64,000 bases of DNA, taken from positions 8,804,001 through 8,868,000 of the forward strand of contig OX327704.1 in the NCBI GenBank assembly GCA_946807835.1. The letters run 5' to 3'. Below are positions 46,080-58,059 of this stretch, in pieces. The position numbers and the translations under genes are program-made. The DNA is from Ailanthus altissimus (Eukaryota > Streptophyta > Magnoliopsida > Sapindales > Simaroubaceae). Every line of letters begins with the position of its first letter. The first letter of the stretch is position 1. The notes below the pieces were generated by a model that was given only the letters and a program-made list of their open reading frames with translations, did no database searches and was not told where the DNA came from.

Positions 46080-47960
46080 CAACATCTGTAAGAAATCTTT
46101 CTTCTCGCTTCGTTTTATCCACCAAAAATGAAGATCGTATCCAATTTTATTTACATATGAAGCCCTCAACTACTTTCGGAGTTAACGAACTCCAAAATGA
46201 ATCAAGAATACAACCTCCGGTACTGAAAGCTGACTCAGAGAACATAATAGATACAAGTATAGCAAGTACATCTCTAGCTATACGTGACAAAATTAGATAT
46301 CTCTCGGCATTCAACCTCCATCACTGTAAAACATCAAAATGCGGGTTGCGAGGATTTGCCATGCAATGCACCATACTGTGATTTGCTATGCAATGCACTA
46401 TAGGCTTTAAAAAGTCTAAACAATAACTCTTTACAGAGATGTTTCATTTCTTTAATTTTTGCACTGTTATTACCAAAGAGTTTCGCAAAACAAAATTCAG
46501 CAAACTGCATCTTACGTCGCAGATCAAGTAAAGTACCTATTATCAAAATCTTATTAATTTTCTCACTGGATTCCCAATATTTATCGAATTTTAACCTCAT
46601 TTTGTTTACTATGTCTCCCAAAGAAAAGTTATTACTTTGACTCATTTTTGTTAAGCGGAAATGTATCATGCAAATCTCCTTGAAACAGTCTGTAGAGGTA
46701 ACACTTAATGAAGCACTGAATTTTAATATTACCTAATAGAAAGATTGTAAAAATAACACAAAATACTCAGCATTCTCCTAATTTGAACTGACTGGTGGCC
46801 CTTATCTTCTCTTTCCATTTTCCTTCTCTAAAAAATAACCTCCATATAAATGATCATCATCTGCCATCAAATCAAAAGCCTTCTGAAATTTCAATGCAAT
46901 CGTCAACATTAAGTAGGTAGAATTCCACCTAGTTGGCATATTTAACACTACACTTCTCATCTACTTAATCTTCTCCCTTTTCACATAATACTTGAAGGCT
47001 TGCAAGTACGATCTAGAAGATCTAACATATTTTATTGTGTTTTGTATAGAAATCACGCTCTCATTTAAATCCTTTAACTCATCTGTTACAATCAAGTTTA
47101 AAATGTGCGCACAATAGTGCACATGCATGTATTTCTCATTCAAAATCAAAGAATCTTCTCTCTGACTTTTCAATCTCTTCTTTAAATGAGATAAGGCAAC
47201 ATCATTAGCACTTGCATTATCAACTATTACACAAAATACTTTATCAATATTCCAATCTAACAAACAATCATCCAACTGCTTACCGATTGTATCTCCTTTG
47301 TGATTTAAAATAGGGGCAAAGCTCAAAACCCTCCTATGCAAATGCCAATAACTATCTATAAAGTGAGCTATAACAACCATATAACTATTATTATGAATGG
47401 AAGTCCAAATGTCAGTGGTCAGGCTCACTCGTTACCCACTAATTAAACTCTTCAATAAGTCTTTATCTAAACCAAACAACTCAACTGCATCTTTTGTTAT
47501 GGTTCTACGAGATGGAGCATCAAATCTAGGAACTGCAACGTTATTATAATATCAAAACCTAGCATTCTCCACAAAACTAAAAGACAGCTCATCTATCACT
47601 ACCATTTTAATAAGAGCTTCTCGACATGTAGCTTGACTCTATCTTCTAGATACAACATTACTACCCTCTTCTTCTTCTCCAGTAGGTTCTTTACCAAAAA
47701 ACTAGTTGTTGATCATCAATCACCTTCTTATTAAACTCGACACGTCTCTTTAAGTATTTTGACATACCACTGGTTCCATAAAGCACTGAATGACAACTAA
47801 TCAACTTACCAAAATGATTACAATTTGCTTATCCTGTTAACGTTTTACTTTTTTGAAGTACAACCATGCTTTCGATCTTTATGCCGATATTTATAGCACA
47901 AGCTTTCTATTTTTTTTCTTTAGAGCGTGGTAGAAAGGAAGCTTTTTCTTCCTTACCCAT
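46080..47960 (-). pseudogene. hAT transposase (BED finger / sleeper type), broken
   Basis: Minus-strand order: a partial BED zinc finger near 47850-47740 (CNHFGKLI...TSGMSKYLKRHV); a CREALIKMVVIDELSFSFVENARF block at about 47625-47550; RFDAPSRRTI; the catalytic-domain start VSLTTDIWTSI at 47425; ADNASAND-type motif with the second acidic residue near 47210; a long helical insertion; and the C-terminal dimerisation region at 46330-46085 (SRIARDVLAI, SESAFSTGG, SLTPKVVEGFI). The three expected acidic positions (DIW, DNAS, ESAF) are present. A TAA at 47432-47434, stops near 46970 and 46730, and a frame change near 46330 disable it. It is related to plant RICESLEEPER/DAYSLEEPER-like proteins. The two longest open frames are 47428-46961 and 46669-46334. 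Confidence 0.9.
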
Positions 47961-48120
47961 ACCCCTCTCATGATCGTCCTCAGAATTTGATTGAGAATGT
48001 AAGTCCACAAAATTATTACCAGCTGAACTTGAATCTGAATATATTATCTATAAATAAAGCTTTGATAAATAAAAAAAACCATCATTAAAATGGGTATTAT
48101 GATGTAATAGAAATTAAGTA

Positions 48121-48500
48121 GCTATACAGTCCAAAACAGCAACAAAGCGTCAATAAAATTGCAACAAAAATTGTAGCAAAACAATCCTAAAACAGCAGAA
48201 AAATAGTAGCAAAACAACAACAAAAATAATAGCAATACAGCTCCAAAACATCAGCAAAATATCAATAAAAAAAATAGTAGCAAAACAACCTTAAAATAGC
48301 AGCAAAAGCAATAGCCATATATCTTTAAATTAGCAGCAAAACAGCCCAAAACAACAAAAAAAAAAGTCATACAGCTCCAAAACACCCAAAATAGCTGCAA
48401 AAACAATAAAGATCAGATCCAAGATCCGAACGCTCCATCACAGCTGCTACTTCATACTTAACTGTTGTCATACACCCAAAATAGCAGCAAAAACAATAAG
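48121..48500. repeat. Imperfect CAGCAAAA-type minisatellite inside the hAT element
   Basis: Some ten to twelve irregular copies of a 25-35 base unit built of AGCAGCAAAA, TAGTAGCAAAACAAC and CTCCAAAACA words. The left portion is densest. Confidence 0.7.
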
Positions 48501-50323
48501 GAATTTTCATTTTTTTTCATTCTCTAAATAGAGTTATTTAACAGATACTTAACTATTGTCACTGTTGAAACTGTGGGTTCATATCTCAATAGTCTCTATT
48601 TTTCTTTACTTGTTTCTTTTTCCTGATTGATTCCTTCTCTATTTTCTTGTGAGAAAAAATGTAAGGAACCTTAAATATCTTCTTTGATTAATCATCCTAG
48701 AATGCATTTTTGGCCACTTAGACCCAACTGTAAGGCCTGATCATTCACATAATTTAATAAGAGAGACATCCTCACATAACAAATGGATTTAAATTTAGGG
48801 GAGACAAACCAAAATGTTTTATTTTGAAGTAACGAATTGGTCAAATATCTCATATTCAAAAGGTTGCTTGGTACTAGCATAAATCAAAATCATATTGTAT
48901 AGTTCATTTTATTTCTCTACATTTGTCAAAATTCTATAGCATCACTGCTTTTAATATATTAAAGGCAATAACTCGTAAAGCTTTATTGCATGTACATTAT
49001 GGAGAGATCGGTGTTATCTCATCTTTGTTCAGTGAAAGAACTAAGAAGATCTTATGCCTTGAGGATGGATACATTTTTTCTGTTTAAGACAAACGTGAGA
49101 CATTCAAAGACATGTCCCCACTACAAGCTAGGATTAATTTTAATTCTATAGCATCAACAGTTTACTGATTCTTGGCATCAATAATTTACCAATTTCACCA
49201 GTTTGATAAATAAGTTTTACCAGTTAACTCTTGTAGCAAATCCTGCATTCACCTAAATCCTGCATACTAAGTGCTTGCATAAAAAAGAATGGCAACAAAT
49301 TATAGCTAAAATTTATATCCTATTATAAACTAAAATTGTGAACCAAAGAACAGAATAAAATGAACTTAATCCAACTTAACTATTCTAAGCTATTGTACAT
49401 CATCAATATTCTAGACAATGTTCAAAAAGACAATGTAAAATAAACTTGTTCAAAATGATAAAAGTTGCGCTGAATGCATTGCTGAATGTTACCTTGTTCA
49501 TGAAATTTTAAAATTTAAATTTCGTGGCTCTTTCTCTTTCCTTATTGTTTCCCCTATCTATAAATTGAAAGGTGCTGTCAACTGTACCAAAAAAAAGGTC
49601 AAAGAAAATAAATCCAAAAACTTTGTACATTGCTGTATGTGTGCAACAGTTCTAAATACATCAACAATAAAAGAAACATTAAGTAATTTCAAACCATAAA
49701 ACTAAAAGGCTTCAAAAAAAAAAACTCACCATAGTTAGATGTTAGTGATTACCCTCAGCTTCAGAGGACTCACAGCGGTCGGCGACTCGGAGGCAATCAT
49801 CCAAATACTGCCTACCCTGAGACTGAGAAGTGAGACCAAGGCTGTAGGGAGGACTGCGACTGGGTCGGTGGTGTCCGTCACCGGTGGTGTCCGTTTTGCA
49901 TAGATGGCCTGGGGGCTTTATCGACGATGAGATTTTGAGAGAAGAGGAACGAGAAATCAGAAAAGCACAAGTGTTTTGACATACTGAGAATCAATTTTAA
50001 TTTTTTCTTCACCGAAACGACGCTATTTCAAGCCCCATGAAATGGCGCCGTTTTAAAAGTATTGTTTAGAAAAACAAATGTCGAGAATTCCCGAACTCGT
50101 TCAAGAATTTCTGAACCCATTCGAAAATTTTGAGAATTCTCGAACGGGATTGAGAATTTTCCAAACCCGATCCGGCGCGTTCAAGATAGAAAATTCTATT
50201 TCGAACAGGTCTCAAACCCATTCTCGTTCCCGTCCCAACCTAAAATTTCAGAATGGGTCGGATCGAGATGGGTCGGATCGAGTTGGGTCGAGTTCAAGAT
50301 ATTTGCCCACCTCTGTAAAAAGT

Positions 50324-51392
50324 TTGAATTATATTCACCCACAGGTTTAAAATTTTTTAATCTAAAATAAAATCCACCCACATCTAATATGAACAAATAT
50401 GAGATTATAATTATAATCGTATATCATTGAAATGTGAACAAAATGCAACTAAACTTTTGTTTTTCTTATATTGAAAATATGTAAACAAAGAAAAGATTAA
50501 TATTTTTGCATGATTTTATAATCCTTAAAGTTTAAAATATAAAATATTTATTTAATAAAAAATGTGCACATGAAGAAACTGAAGAAATTAGATAATTAAT
50601 TTTTTATGCAATAACATTTTTATTTTTCTAATAAAATTTATTTATCTTCATCAATCAAGTGATACGAAATAGATTCAATAAATACATCTTCATAATACAA
50701 AGAAATTTGATTTGCTTAATTTATGCCAAACAAAGCAAACCTTGATATTTGAAAAGCTAAATAAATATCATTTTCAATAAAATTTGATATTTTGTAATAA
50801 AAATGTACCTTTTAAAAAATAACTTTAGCTGAATGTAAATGAAATCCTTTTCAAGTTTAATGTAAAATATGTTCATTATTGTTCAAACCCCAAATCACTT
50901 TTATTAACTTTAATATATGTGTAAATAGTGTTGGGTTCATTTATTTTTAAATATTAATCAATCACATGCTAAAACATATATAATCAAATATATAAAATAA
51001 ATATTTTTGATTTAATAAATATAAATAAAATATGAGAGGAAAGTAAAAAAAATAATATTAGTCTTGAGCATAAAAAGACATATTAATAGCATTGCCTTAA
51101 AACTAAATTGTTTTCCTTTATATAGTAGTGACAGATTTATATGGCTTCAAAATTTAATACTATGCTCGCGATTGTACTTTTTGATGAACATGATCACCGA
51201 AAGATAATACCAAGTCTCTAGTGTCTTAGTTGTTCAGAAACACAATGTGAAAAATATATTATTTAAAAAAGTATATACAAAAAAAAAAAAAAACTTCTCA
51301 TATTTTTTCTTCTTCATTCTCAGACACGACTAATAATAAAGGCAAAAGACCATTTATATGGTGGTAGATAGTATAGGTATTAATTCTAATAT
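50324..51392. other. AT-rich intergenic region, nothing recognised
   Basis: Very AT-rich between the hAT element and the second Tat-type element. No coding or structural signal seen beyond an A run near 51280. Confidence 0.5.
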
Positions 51393-52487
51393 TGTTGAAA
51401 AAAAATAAGGTAACACTTGAGCTACTCCTTGAGGCCAATTAAAACCCTCAGGCACATTCTTTCTGAAGAGCCATATAGACCAATTTAAGGTTAATCTAAG
51501 GGACTCAGTGCTAGTCCAAATCTATTACCTTTTATAATATAGTCTGTAGGACTCATGTATCAGTTAATGTCACCACTTATTCCGATAACTAGGGGATACA
51601 TCGTCATGGCTAAGTCACCTCTACATCATTATTAAGCTTCACAATTGATGTACACGTCAGCAAAATTCAGTCACTTTCCACATCATCATTGGGCCTATCC
51701 TATGCCAAGCTAAAGACTATTTAGTATAACAACTGGGCACAAGGATAAGGTCTTAGATAGGAAAGTCCCAAAGAGACCATTAGCAAATTGCCATGCTAGT
51801 GCATGAAAAGCCTCTGTCCTCTTGCTGATAGAAGGATGGGGTTTATCTCGGGTTGATGAAGTGAGTCAGCAATGCTTCCATTGGAACTCAAGAGGTAGCA
51901 CCTGCAACTCATATAATCCTAAGGTTGATCATCTTAAAAAATAGCCATTTTGAGGATACTCTATACTCCAAGTAGGGGGGTCACAATTACTCAAGTGCCC
52001 TTATTTATGTTGTTTCTCTAAATACCTCTATAGAGAAAAAGACTTTCAACTTATATGTCGCCATGTGTCAGCTCTTAGGGGAACTCTCTAGATCAGCTCC
52101 CTCTAAACTCAAGGCTTATATCCTATTTTGAATTTGAGTAAGACAATTTTTAAGAACACACATTCTAGTAAGAAACCACCTTAAGGAACGTTTTTACCTT
52201 TAAGTTATCGCCTAACTTAATAATTTGAGGGCCATCACTGACCACCCTACTAGTGCCTACCCCTAACCTAGCTTTTTTTCTTCTTCGTGTTTTATAGGGT
52301 CTCACCATGCAACTTAATCTCCAATCAATTCTTAACAAACCCCTTACTCAACATCAATTCTATTATCAGAGCTCCTAATTCAAGCTAAATCTTGACATCA
52401 CAAGGCCTATTGGCTCAGTTCTCCATTTACTCAACAAATTATTGACTATTTGAGGTGGCCATGGTGGGCTAGATTTAGCCTCAAACA

Positions 52488-55400
52488 TTTGGTGCCATCT
52501 ACGGGAAAGCCAAGAAAAGCTTACCTTGCACTAGTTTTCCGAATTTGACTAACTAAGAACTTGTTAAAGCCCTTCACTATGTTTGAGATATTAAGAAAAA
52601 TTGATTCCTTGAATAGAAATCCATTGTTGAGGACTTAGAAAGGCTCATGCAAAGGCTTTTCAAACATGCTCAGTAGAACACTTTGAAGTCACCAAACAGC
52701 CAAGCTGAAGAAAATGCCTTAGTTACCTAAAAGCAATTTGAATAGTTTATGGAAGAAATGCATTATACGATGACTAGTGTTACTAATATCCAAGAGAGAA
52801 TAGAAAAGGAAGTTGCGGGCAAACTCAGCTAGTCCCAGACCATACTCACAACTACAGATCTAGGATTTAGCCCCCATATAGCAAACAAACCAACAAGAGC
52901 AAGTCTCATTCTCACCCCAATAATGAGCTCTTGTCCACCACTAAAAGCAGATCATAAAGTACTAAGGACCATGAGCTGAAGCAATCTTTCAAGGGTGATC
53001 TCTGAGATTCGCTAAATGCTAAACGTTAAGCCCACAAGGAGGTTAAGGCTATAGAGGTGGACAATATTTCCACTAAGCTCAATAGAACGGTTGTAAACTT
53101 CAGCAAGAGCTAAAGGATATTCGCCGAGCAAAGGACACAATGGTGAACCCTTGTACCCATGTAAAGATTAGGTCCTTTTTGTTGTTGAGATCAGGAATGC
53201 TCATTTGCCCCAAAAATTTTGAATGCCACAACTAATCAATTAAGATGGTAGAATGATAAGAGCATATTTGTCATATATTTTTCATGTATTTATTTTGATA
53301 TTTTACTATTTTATGAGAATAAATGGCTATTTATGTGCATTATTGTTATTTATATGGACTTGAATGAAATTTAAAGAAAAGATGCAAAAGGAGTAAAAAC
53401 AAAGACTAAAATACAAAATTTTCAAAATATGGACCCGTTGCCCTAGTGCCACAAAGATTTTCACCCCAGCGTTAGAATAGTGATCAAAATAAGAAATCAG
53501 AAAAAACGATCTGTTTAAGTCGTAGTCTGGCGCCCTAGCGCTAGCTCACCACCGCACTAGTGGCAGACCAACGATCCAGCACCAACACCTCATCGCTAAA
53601 GCGGTGAGGCCTTTTACACGCAGTGCCCAATGACAGTAGCATAGCGCCCCAGCGATAGTGCAAGTCTTAATCCAACGAGAATTGAGATTTTCAAGCTCAT
53701 ATTAATCCTTATAAAAGGCCACTCGTCCCCAACCTTTAAAAAAACATCCAAGACACATCTAAGAACATCAAGAATATATAGCACAAGTCTTAGAGAGCAA
53801 TTAGAGTTTAATTGAAGCAGCTATAGAGAGATATTCGAGGTATTCTTCAGCATCAAGAGTTTTTTAGGCAATGCAATCAAGATAAATTTGACATCTATAT
53901 CGGTTTGCCATTGATTTTATTATAATTTCTTATTATTTTTTCCGTTGTTCTCTTGTAGCCATGAACTAATTTTCTTTCTAGGATTAATACTTGAACTCAA
54001 TATGTGTGCTTAATTGCCTTATCTTTTGAATATTTAATAAACTTAGTTCTTTGTTATTCAAATTACTTGTTCTTAATGCTTCAATATATCTGGCCAATAT
54101 ATGGTGAATGAATTGGTAATATTTTTGATAAACTCGGAAAATGAATTATTATATTTTGACCTAGGTAATTTGATGCATGATTGTAGAGTAACATTCAATG
54201 TTGCATATGCAAATTTCAAATTAGGATAGGAATATATCTAATTGGCATGTATGATCAATAAGATATAATCTTAATGAATCTTAATTTATTACAAGTACCA
54301 TAAAAATATAGTTATTTGGTAAATTAAGGTATACTTGCATGACCTTGGAAGAGACTTGTGAATACATTAGTGTCTTGATCAATAACAAAGACTAAGAGAA
54401 TTAAATATTAAAGGATCAATTATTAGAAAACATATTAAGGGATAGTATTAATCCTAAGTTTTCTCTATATTGCTATCACCTAACTCTCTTTACATTGTGT
54501 CATTATTTGTATATTGTTTTTTACATTCATTCTTAGATTTTGTTTCTGAATAATTACTAAAAAGACATAATTTAGTACTTGGTTAAAAAGAAGAAATTAT
54601 CTATGTGGGTTCGACATCCGACTCTTTTATCTCTTTATTACTTGTATACGATAGTATATACTTGCACTCAATTATAGGATATAGAAATATCGCATCATAG
54701 AACAGGCCCAACAACCCCATTGAAGCTTTACAGAGACCATATATTGATCTAAAGTATGGATGAGGACACAATGTGCCATCTATTTCCTCATACTATATGC
54801 AAAATAACCGGAGCTTGGTTTTGGAGTTTAGAACCTGAGTCCATATATAGCTTTAACCAACTATCCAAGATCTTTGTCTTCTAATTCTAGTATGCTCAGG
54901 ATAGGTCAAAAGACTCTTCCAAATTGATGCATGTTATACAATGAAAGTTTAAGTCTTTAAAAGACTTCATCCAAAGATTCCACAAAGAAGTTACTGACAT
55001 GGGTGTTTTTTATGCTAAAGAAACACTATTAAGTTCTAGAAAAACCCCATCTTGGGAAAGTTATGGGTTGCCTTACAAAAATCAGAATTAAAGACATATG
55101 ATGAGGCCTATCTTAGAGCCCTAAATCAGGACGAAAAGTCCCAAAGGAAAAGGCAAAAAGAGAGATAAAATAACTCGCGACCTAAAGAAAGCTAATGAGA
55201 GCTAAGTCGGCCTCAATGTCACCTTTTACACTAAGTAGGCCTTGACCGCAAGAGGATCTAGCTCCACTAAGGTTACCTCTTTAGTCAGTCAACCGATCCC
55301 ATAACAAACTATGAAGGTGTTTCAATTCCAATCCTATAGCTTATTAAATACCTCGAGAGAAAACATATATTTTTGCCGTATAATGCATAAGATGGCCATA

Positions 55401-56080
55401 AAAAGTCTATTGTCATGAGAGAAAGCCTAGATTGGAGGAGTAAGTGGAAATAATGTGACTTTTACAAGGGTTACAGGCACAATACTGCTAAATGGTTCGA
55501 GCTAAAGGAGTGAATTGAGGCATTGAGGATTTATGCAAAAAATGTTGTAAAAGGGATGCAAATACATAGTTAATAGTGAAGAATGAATTGCAACTGGTGG
55601 TTAGCCATATTATTAATGAGTACCAAGATAAGGAAGAAAATATGCAAGCCTATTTGAAGAAGGCCCAAGGGCTGATCATCACATTAAAGGAGATCTATAT
55701 TGAATAGGTGCCTAGAAAGTATAACTACAAGGTTGACCTATTGGCTAAGTTAGCCTCCACTAATACCATGAGGATGCCCAAACACAATGTTGGTAGAGAT
55801 TGTGCCTGAACTAAGTATTCATACTACTGAGCCCATGAAGGTTAACTCAATTAACAATGAACCTTGTTAGATGGATCCCATCTTTCAGTAACTAAGGGAT
55901 GAAGTCATCTTCGAGGAAAGAATCCAAACCATAAGGCTGAGGTACCAAGAATAGGATATTGTTTAACTGAGGGAGTTCTTTATAAGGAAAAAGCACCTCT
56001 GCCTCACTTAAGATGTTTATGCCTTTAGGAGGAGCACTATATGCATAAAGAGATGCATAATGGAATGTGAAGAAGTCATA
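52488..56080 (+). pseudogene. gag / RNase H / integrase remnant of Tat-type element 2
   Basis: Gag pieces: a charged coiled region at 52560-52830, then after the solo LTR DPIEALQRPYIDLKYG at 54710, and GKLWVALQKSELKTYDEAYLRALNQDEK at about 55055-55135. The gag C terminus at 55438-55540 has a CDFYKGYRHNTAKWFELK-like block. RNase H and connector: INEYQDKEENMQAYLKKAQGL (55610), VPRKYNYKVDLLAKLAS (55712), then the pre-integrase stretch NEPC..MDP and YCLTEGVLYKEKAPLPHLRCL to 56020, and a short M-KEMHNG piece just before truncation. Stops and frame changes are common. Confidence 0.7.
53249..54702 (+). mobile_element. Solo LTR with perfect TAGAA target duplication
   Basis: The LTR is 53254-54697 (1444 bp), TGATAAGAG to ATCGCATCA, flanked by TAGAA at 53249-53253 and 54698-54702. 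TGAT and ATCA are inverted matches, as expected for LTR ends. A GC-rich cassette with GGCGCCCTAGCGCTAG words spans 53445-53665, and a TATA box (TATAAAAG, 53710-53717) lies 45 bases beyond. No open frame. It sits inside the gag of Tat-type element 2. The parent family could not be named. Confidence 0.88.
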
Positions 56081-56090
56081 GATGTAAGGA

Positions 56091-57621
56091 TGTGAGAGTA
56101 TGTATATGTGTAGTGAAATGCAAGTGCGTATCACACATAACATATAGTGGAAACATAAAATACATTTTAAAACCACATTTAATCACATGTATCTCATACA
56201 AACATAGGTATAACAATTATACAAAACTAATAATTGAAAAACATTTACCAAAATGAAGGTAGCTTTCTAATTTTCAAGTGTAGAGCTCATCTTAAAGTAC
56301 ACCCTCGGACAATTCTAAGTTTTAACTGTGGTGGGCTCAGGACTCTAGAATGGTAACTTTAGATTTACAAGGATTAGCCTTTTTAGTTTAAACTCTTTAA
56401 GCTCTCTCAAACTCTCAGCTGCCATATTAAAAATGAACAAAGCCAATTTTTTTTATTCCTCTCTATATTTTACTTTCAAAAGATAAAAACCATTTTTGTC
56501 TTCTAAACCATAAGAATGGTCAAATCCATCTTAATTATAAAAAAAAATATAACTTTTATACTTTTATTATGTTAAGATTAAAAGAAACCTGTAAAGACAT
56601 TAGCCAAAACTTAACTCTTAAGTTTTTCAAGGTACACTTGTCTTTTTAAAGAATTGTCAACAATCTAAAGAATTAATTCCATTCACTTGGTTTTTGCATT
56701 TGACTTTTTTAAATGGAAAAATGTCTATAAATTGATTTTCCTTTAAGACAATTGTCCCACACTTGTCATACAATTAAGCAAAGCTTAAATGGCTTAATGA
56801 TATATGTCAAATTCTAAATGTTAAAATTTGACATGCATCCTTTTCGAGAGATGTTAAAATAAAATCTTGCTTATCTAAAATTTCTCAGAATCAAACTCTT
56901 CTACCCTGTTTGCAATCCTAGTGCTCAGCGAGTATACTTCATATTGTGAGACTCTCTAGGTTCACACCCACTTGTCTTAAGGAACATTTTTATAAGTTTG
57001 TGAATACTGCCCCACACATATGTTATGAATACAATAAAATGATATGTTGAATCATATAAGTTGAGATTAACCATATTCATATAGTCCCTCTGTCACCTAT
57101 ATCCTGAAAAAGTAGAGACATAGATCTTCACTGTTAAGGTTATATCCGTCCGACCATAAACTTATCTCCAGATTTATATTTCGATAAACAATATTTGCAA
57201 ACTCCTTTATTATATTGTTTTACCTTAGAAAAACTCTTTTTTTGGGGTTAATGCTTATGGCCATAAGACTTTTTAAAATACAATCTCGGAGCATCAAGAT
57301 ATACAACCTACTTATATAAGCTGACGGATCTCATATCTAGCACATCAAACTCCACAATTATCTGACCATACCCATTGACACCCATAGGTAAGGCCATAAA
57401 AAGTCTCTGACATGTGTGGAATCAAAGCACGATAGATCACTCACAAGCGCACTGTGGCACTTAGGTTAAAGGACCATAAACATTACTCAATTGTAGAAAA
57501 CTATTTATTGACAGCTTTATGGAATGTCTATTAGAGGTCCTCGTGAGTCAATTCACTACACAGTGCATACTTATATGACCTTCCACTAAACTCAATACTT
57601 GGTAAGACTTATTATCTAGAC
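56091..57621 (-). repeat. Long-LTR copia fragment, reverse orientation
   Basis: On the minus strand this covers the LTR from its middle (TCTAGA..AAGTCTT, at 57621) to its 3' end near 56091. It is collinear with 31440-32970. The 5' third of the LTR is absent, because a plus-strand LTR starts at 57622. Confidence 0.7.
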
Positions 57622-57985
57622 TGTTAGGGTCGGTGCTTACGTGTCATCCCTGAATTTACATATACTTGTGTATTTATACAAGTGTACATTCCCATTAAAT
57701 TGCTAATACCAATTTATATGGTACTATACAATGTAATGTTACAGACATTGTAGGATCTGAAAGAGTTTAGATCAGATCTAAAGGAGTTTAGATAAGGGCT
57801 CATAGTTAGCTAAGCTGAGAGATATAAATGTTAAATATTAGAACAACTAAGTGTTAGCTGGTTATAATACTCAGCGAAGATCTAAGAGTTTGAGCATTAT
57901 CTGTAATGAGACATAGACTTGAGAATATACTAGTAACTGTATAGTTGCAAGAGTTGCAATCGGGTGCCAGGAAATATAATATAAT
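57622..57985 (+). repeat. Long-LTR copia fragment, 5' end of an LTR
   Basis: Starts TGTTAGGGTC and is collinear with the first 360 or so bases of the LTRs at 14068 and 31033 (TAAATTGCTAAT, GATCTGAAAGAGTTTAGAT, GTTGCAAGAGTTGCAAT). Its continuation appears to resume at about 59126. Confidence 0.7.
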
Positions 57986-58011
57986 AATAATAATGGGTGC
58001 AAACTATTTGG

Positions 58012-58059
58012 CACCCAAATAAAATAATATTATATTTATAATATTATTTTATTTGGGTG
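58012..58059. repeat. Perfect 23-bp palindrome with a 2-base loop
   Basis: Arms 58012-58034 and 58037-58059 are exact reverse complements (ends CACCCAAAT / ATTTGGGTG, AT-rich interior). They lie at the junction between plus- and minus-oriented LTR pieces. Confidence 0.9.

Larger units (their letters stand above)
44002..50323 (-). mobile_element. Full-length hAT DNA transposon with flanking GTAAAAAGT
   Basis: The element spans about 44011-50314 (6.3 kb), between two copies of GTAAAAAGT (44002-44010 and 50315-50323), which contain the 8-bp duplication hAT elements make. Ends read AGGGGTGGGCA on the left and, inverted, AGAGGTGGGCA on the right. Both subterminal zones carry many copies of GGTTCGGGA / GGGTCGG-type words (44030-44275 and 50080-50300), the usual transposase-binding arrays. 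The transposase lies on the minus strand in the middle and is broken. Long non-coding flanks include a CAGCAAAA-type minisatellite at 48121-48500 and a GC-richer segment at 49740-49930 that could be the promoter or first exon. Confidence 0.92.
51393..56090 (+). mobile_element. Tat-type Ty3/gypsy element 2, 5' LTR to early integrase
   Basis: A putative 5' LTR (51393-52487) is followed at once by TTTGGTGCCATCTACGGG (52488-52505), close to the Tat-lineage primer-binding site. Gag-like sequence starts after that, is interrupted by a solo LTR (53254-54697), and continues at 54703. At about 55570 it passes directly into RNase H and the start of integrase, so protease and reverse transcriptase are missing. 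At about 56091 it is cut off by a reverse-oriented long-LTR copia sequence. No 3' LTR was found in the window. The LTR left edge (TGTTGAAA) is a guess based on the terminal TG. Confidence 0.65.

Noticed and set aside
50078..50350. 90-aa open frame at the right hAT end
   Set aside because: It is the translation of the subterminal repeat array and crosses the element border.
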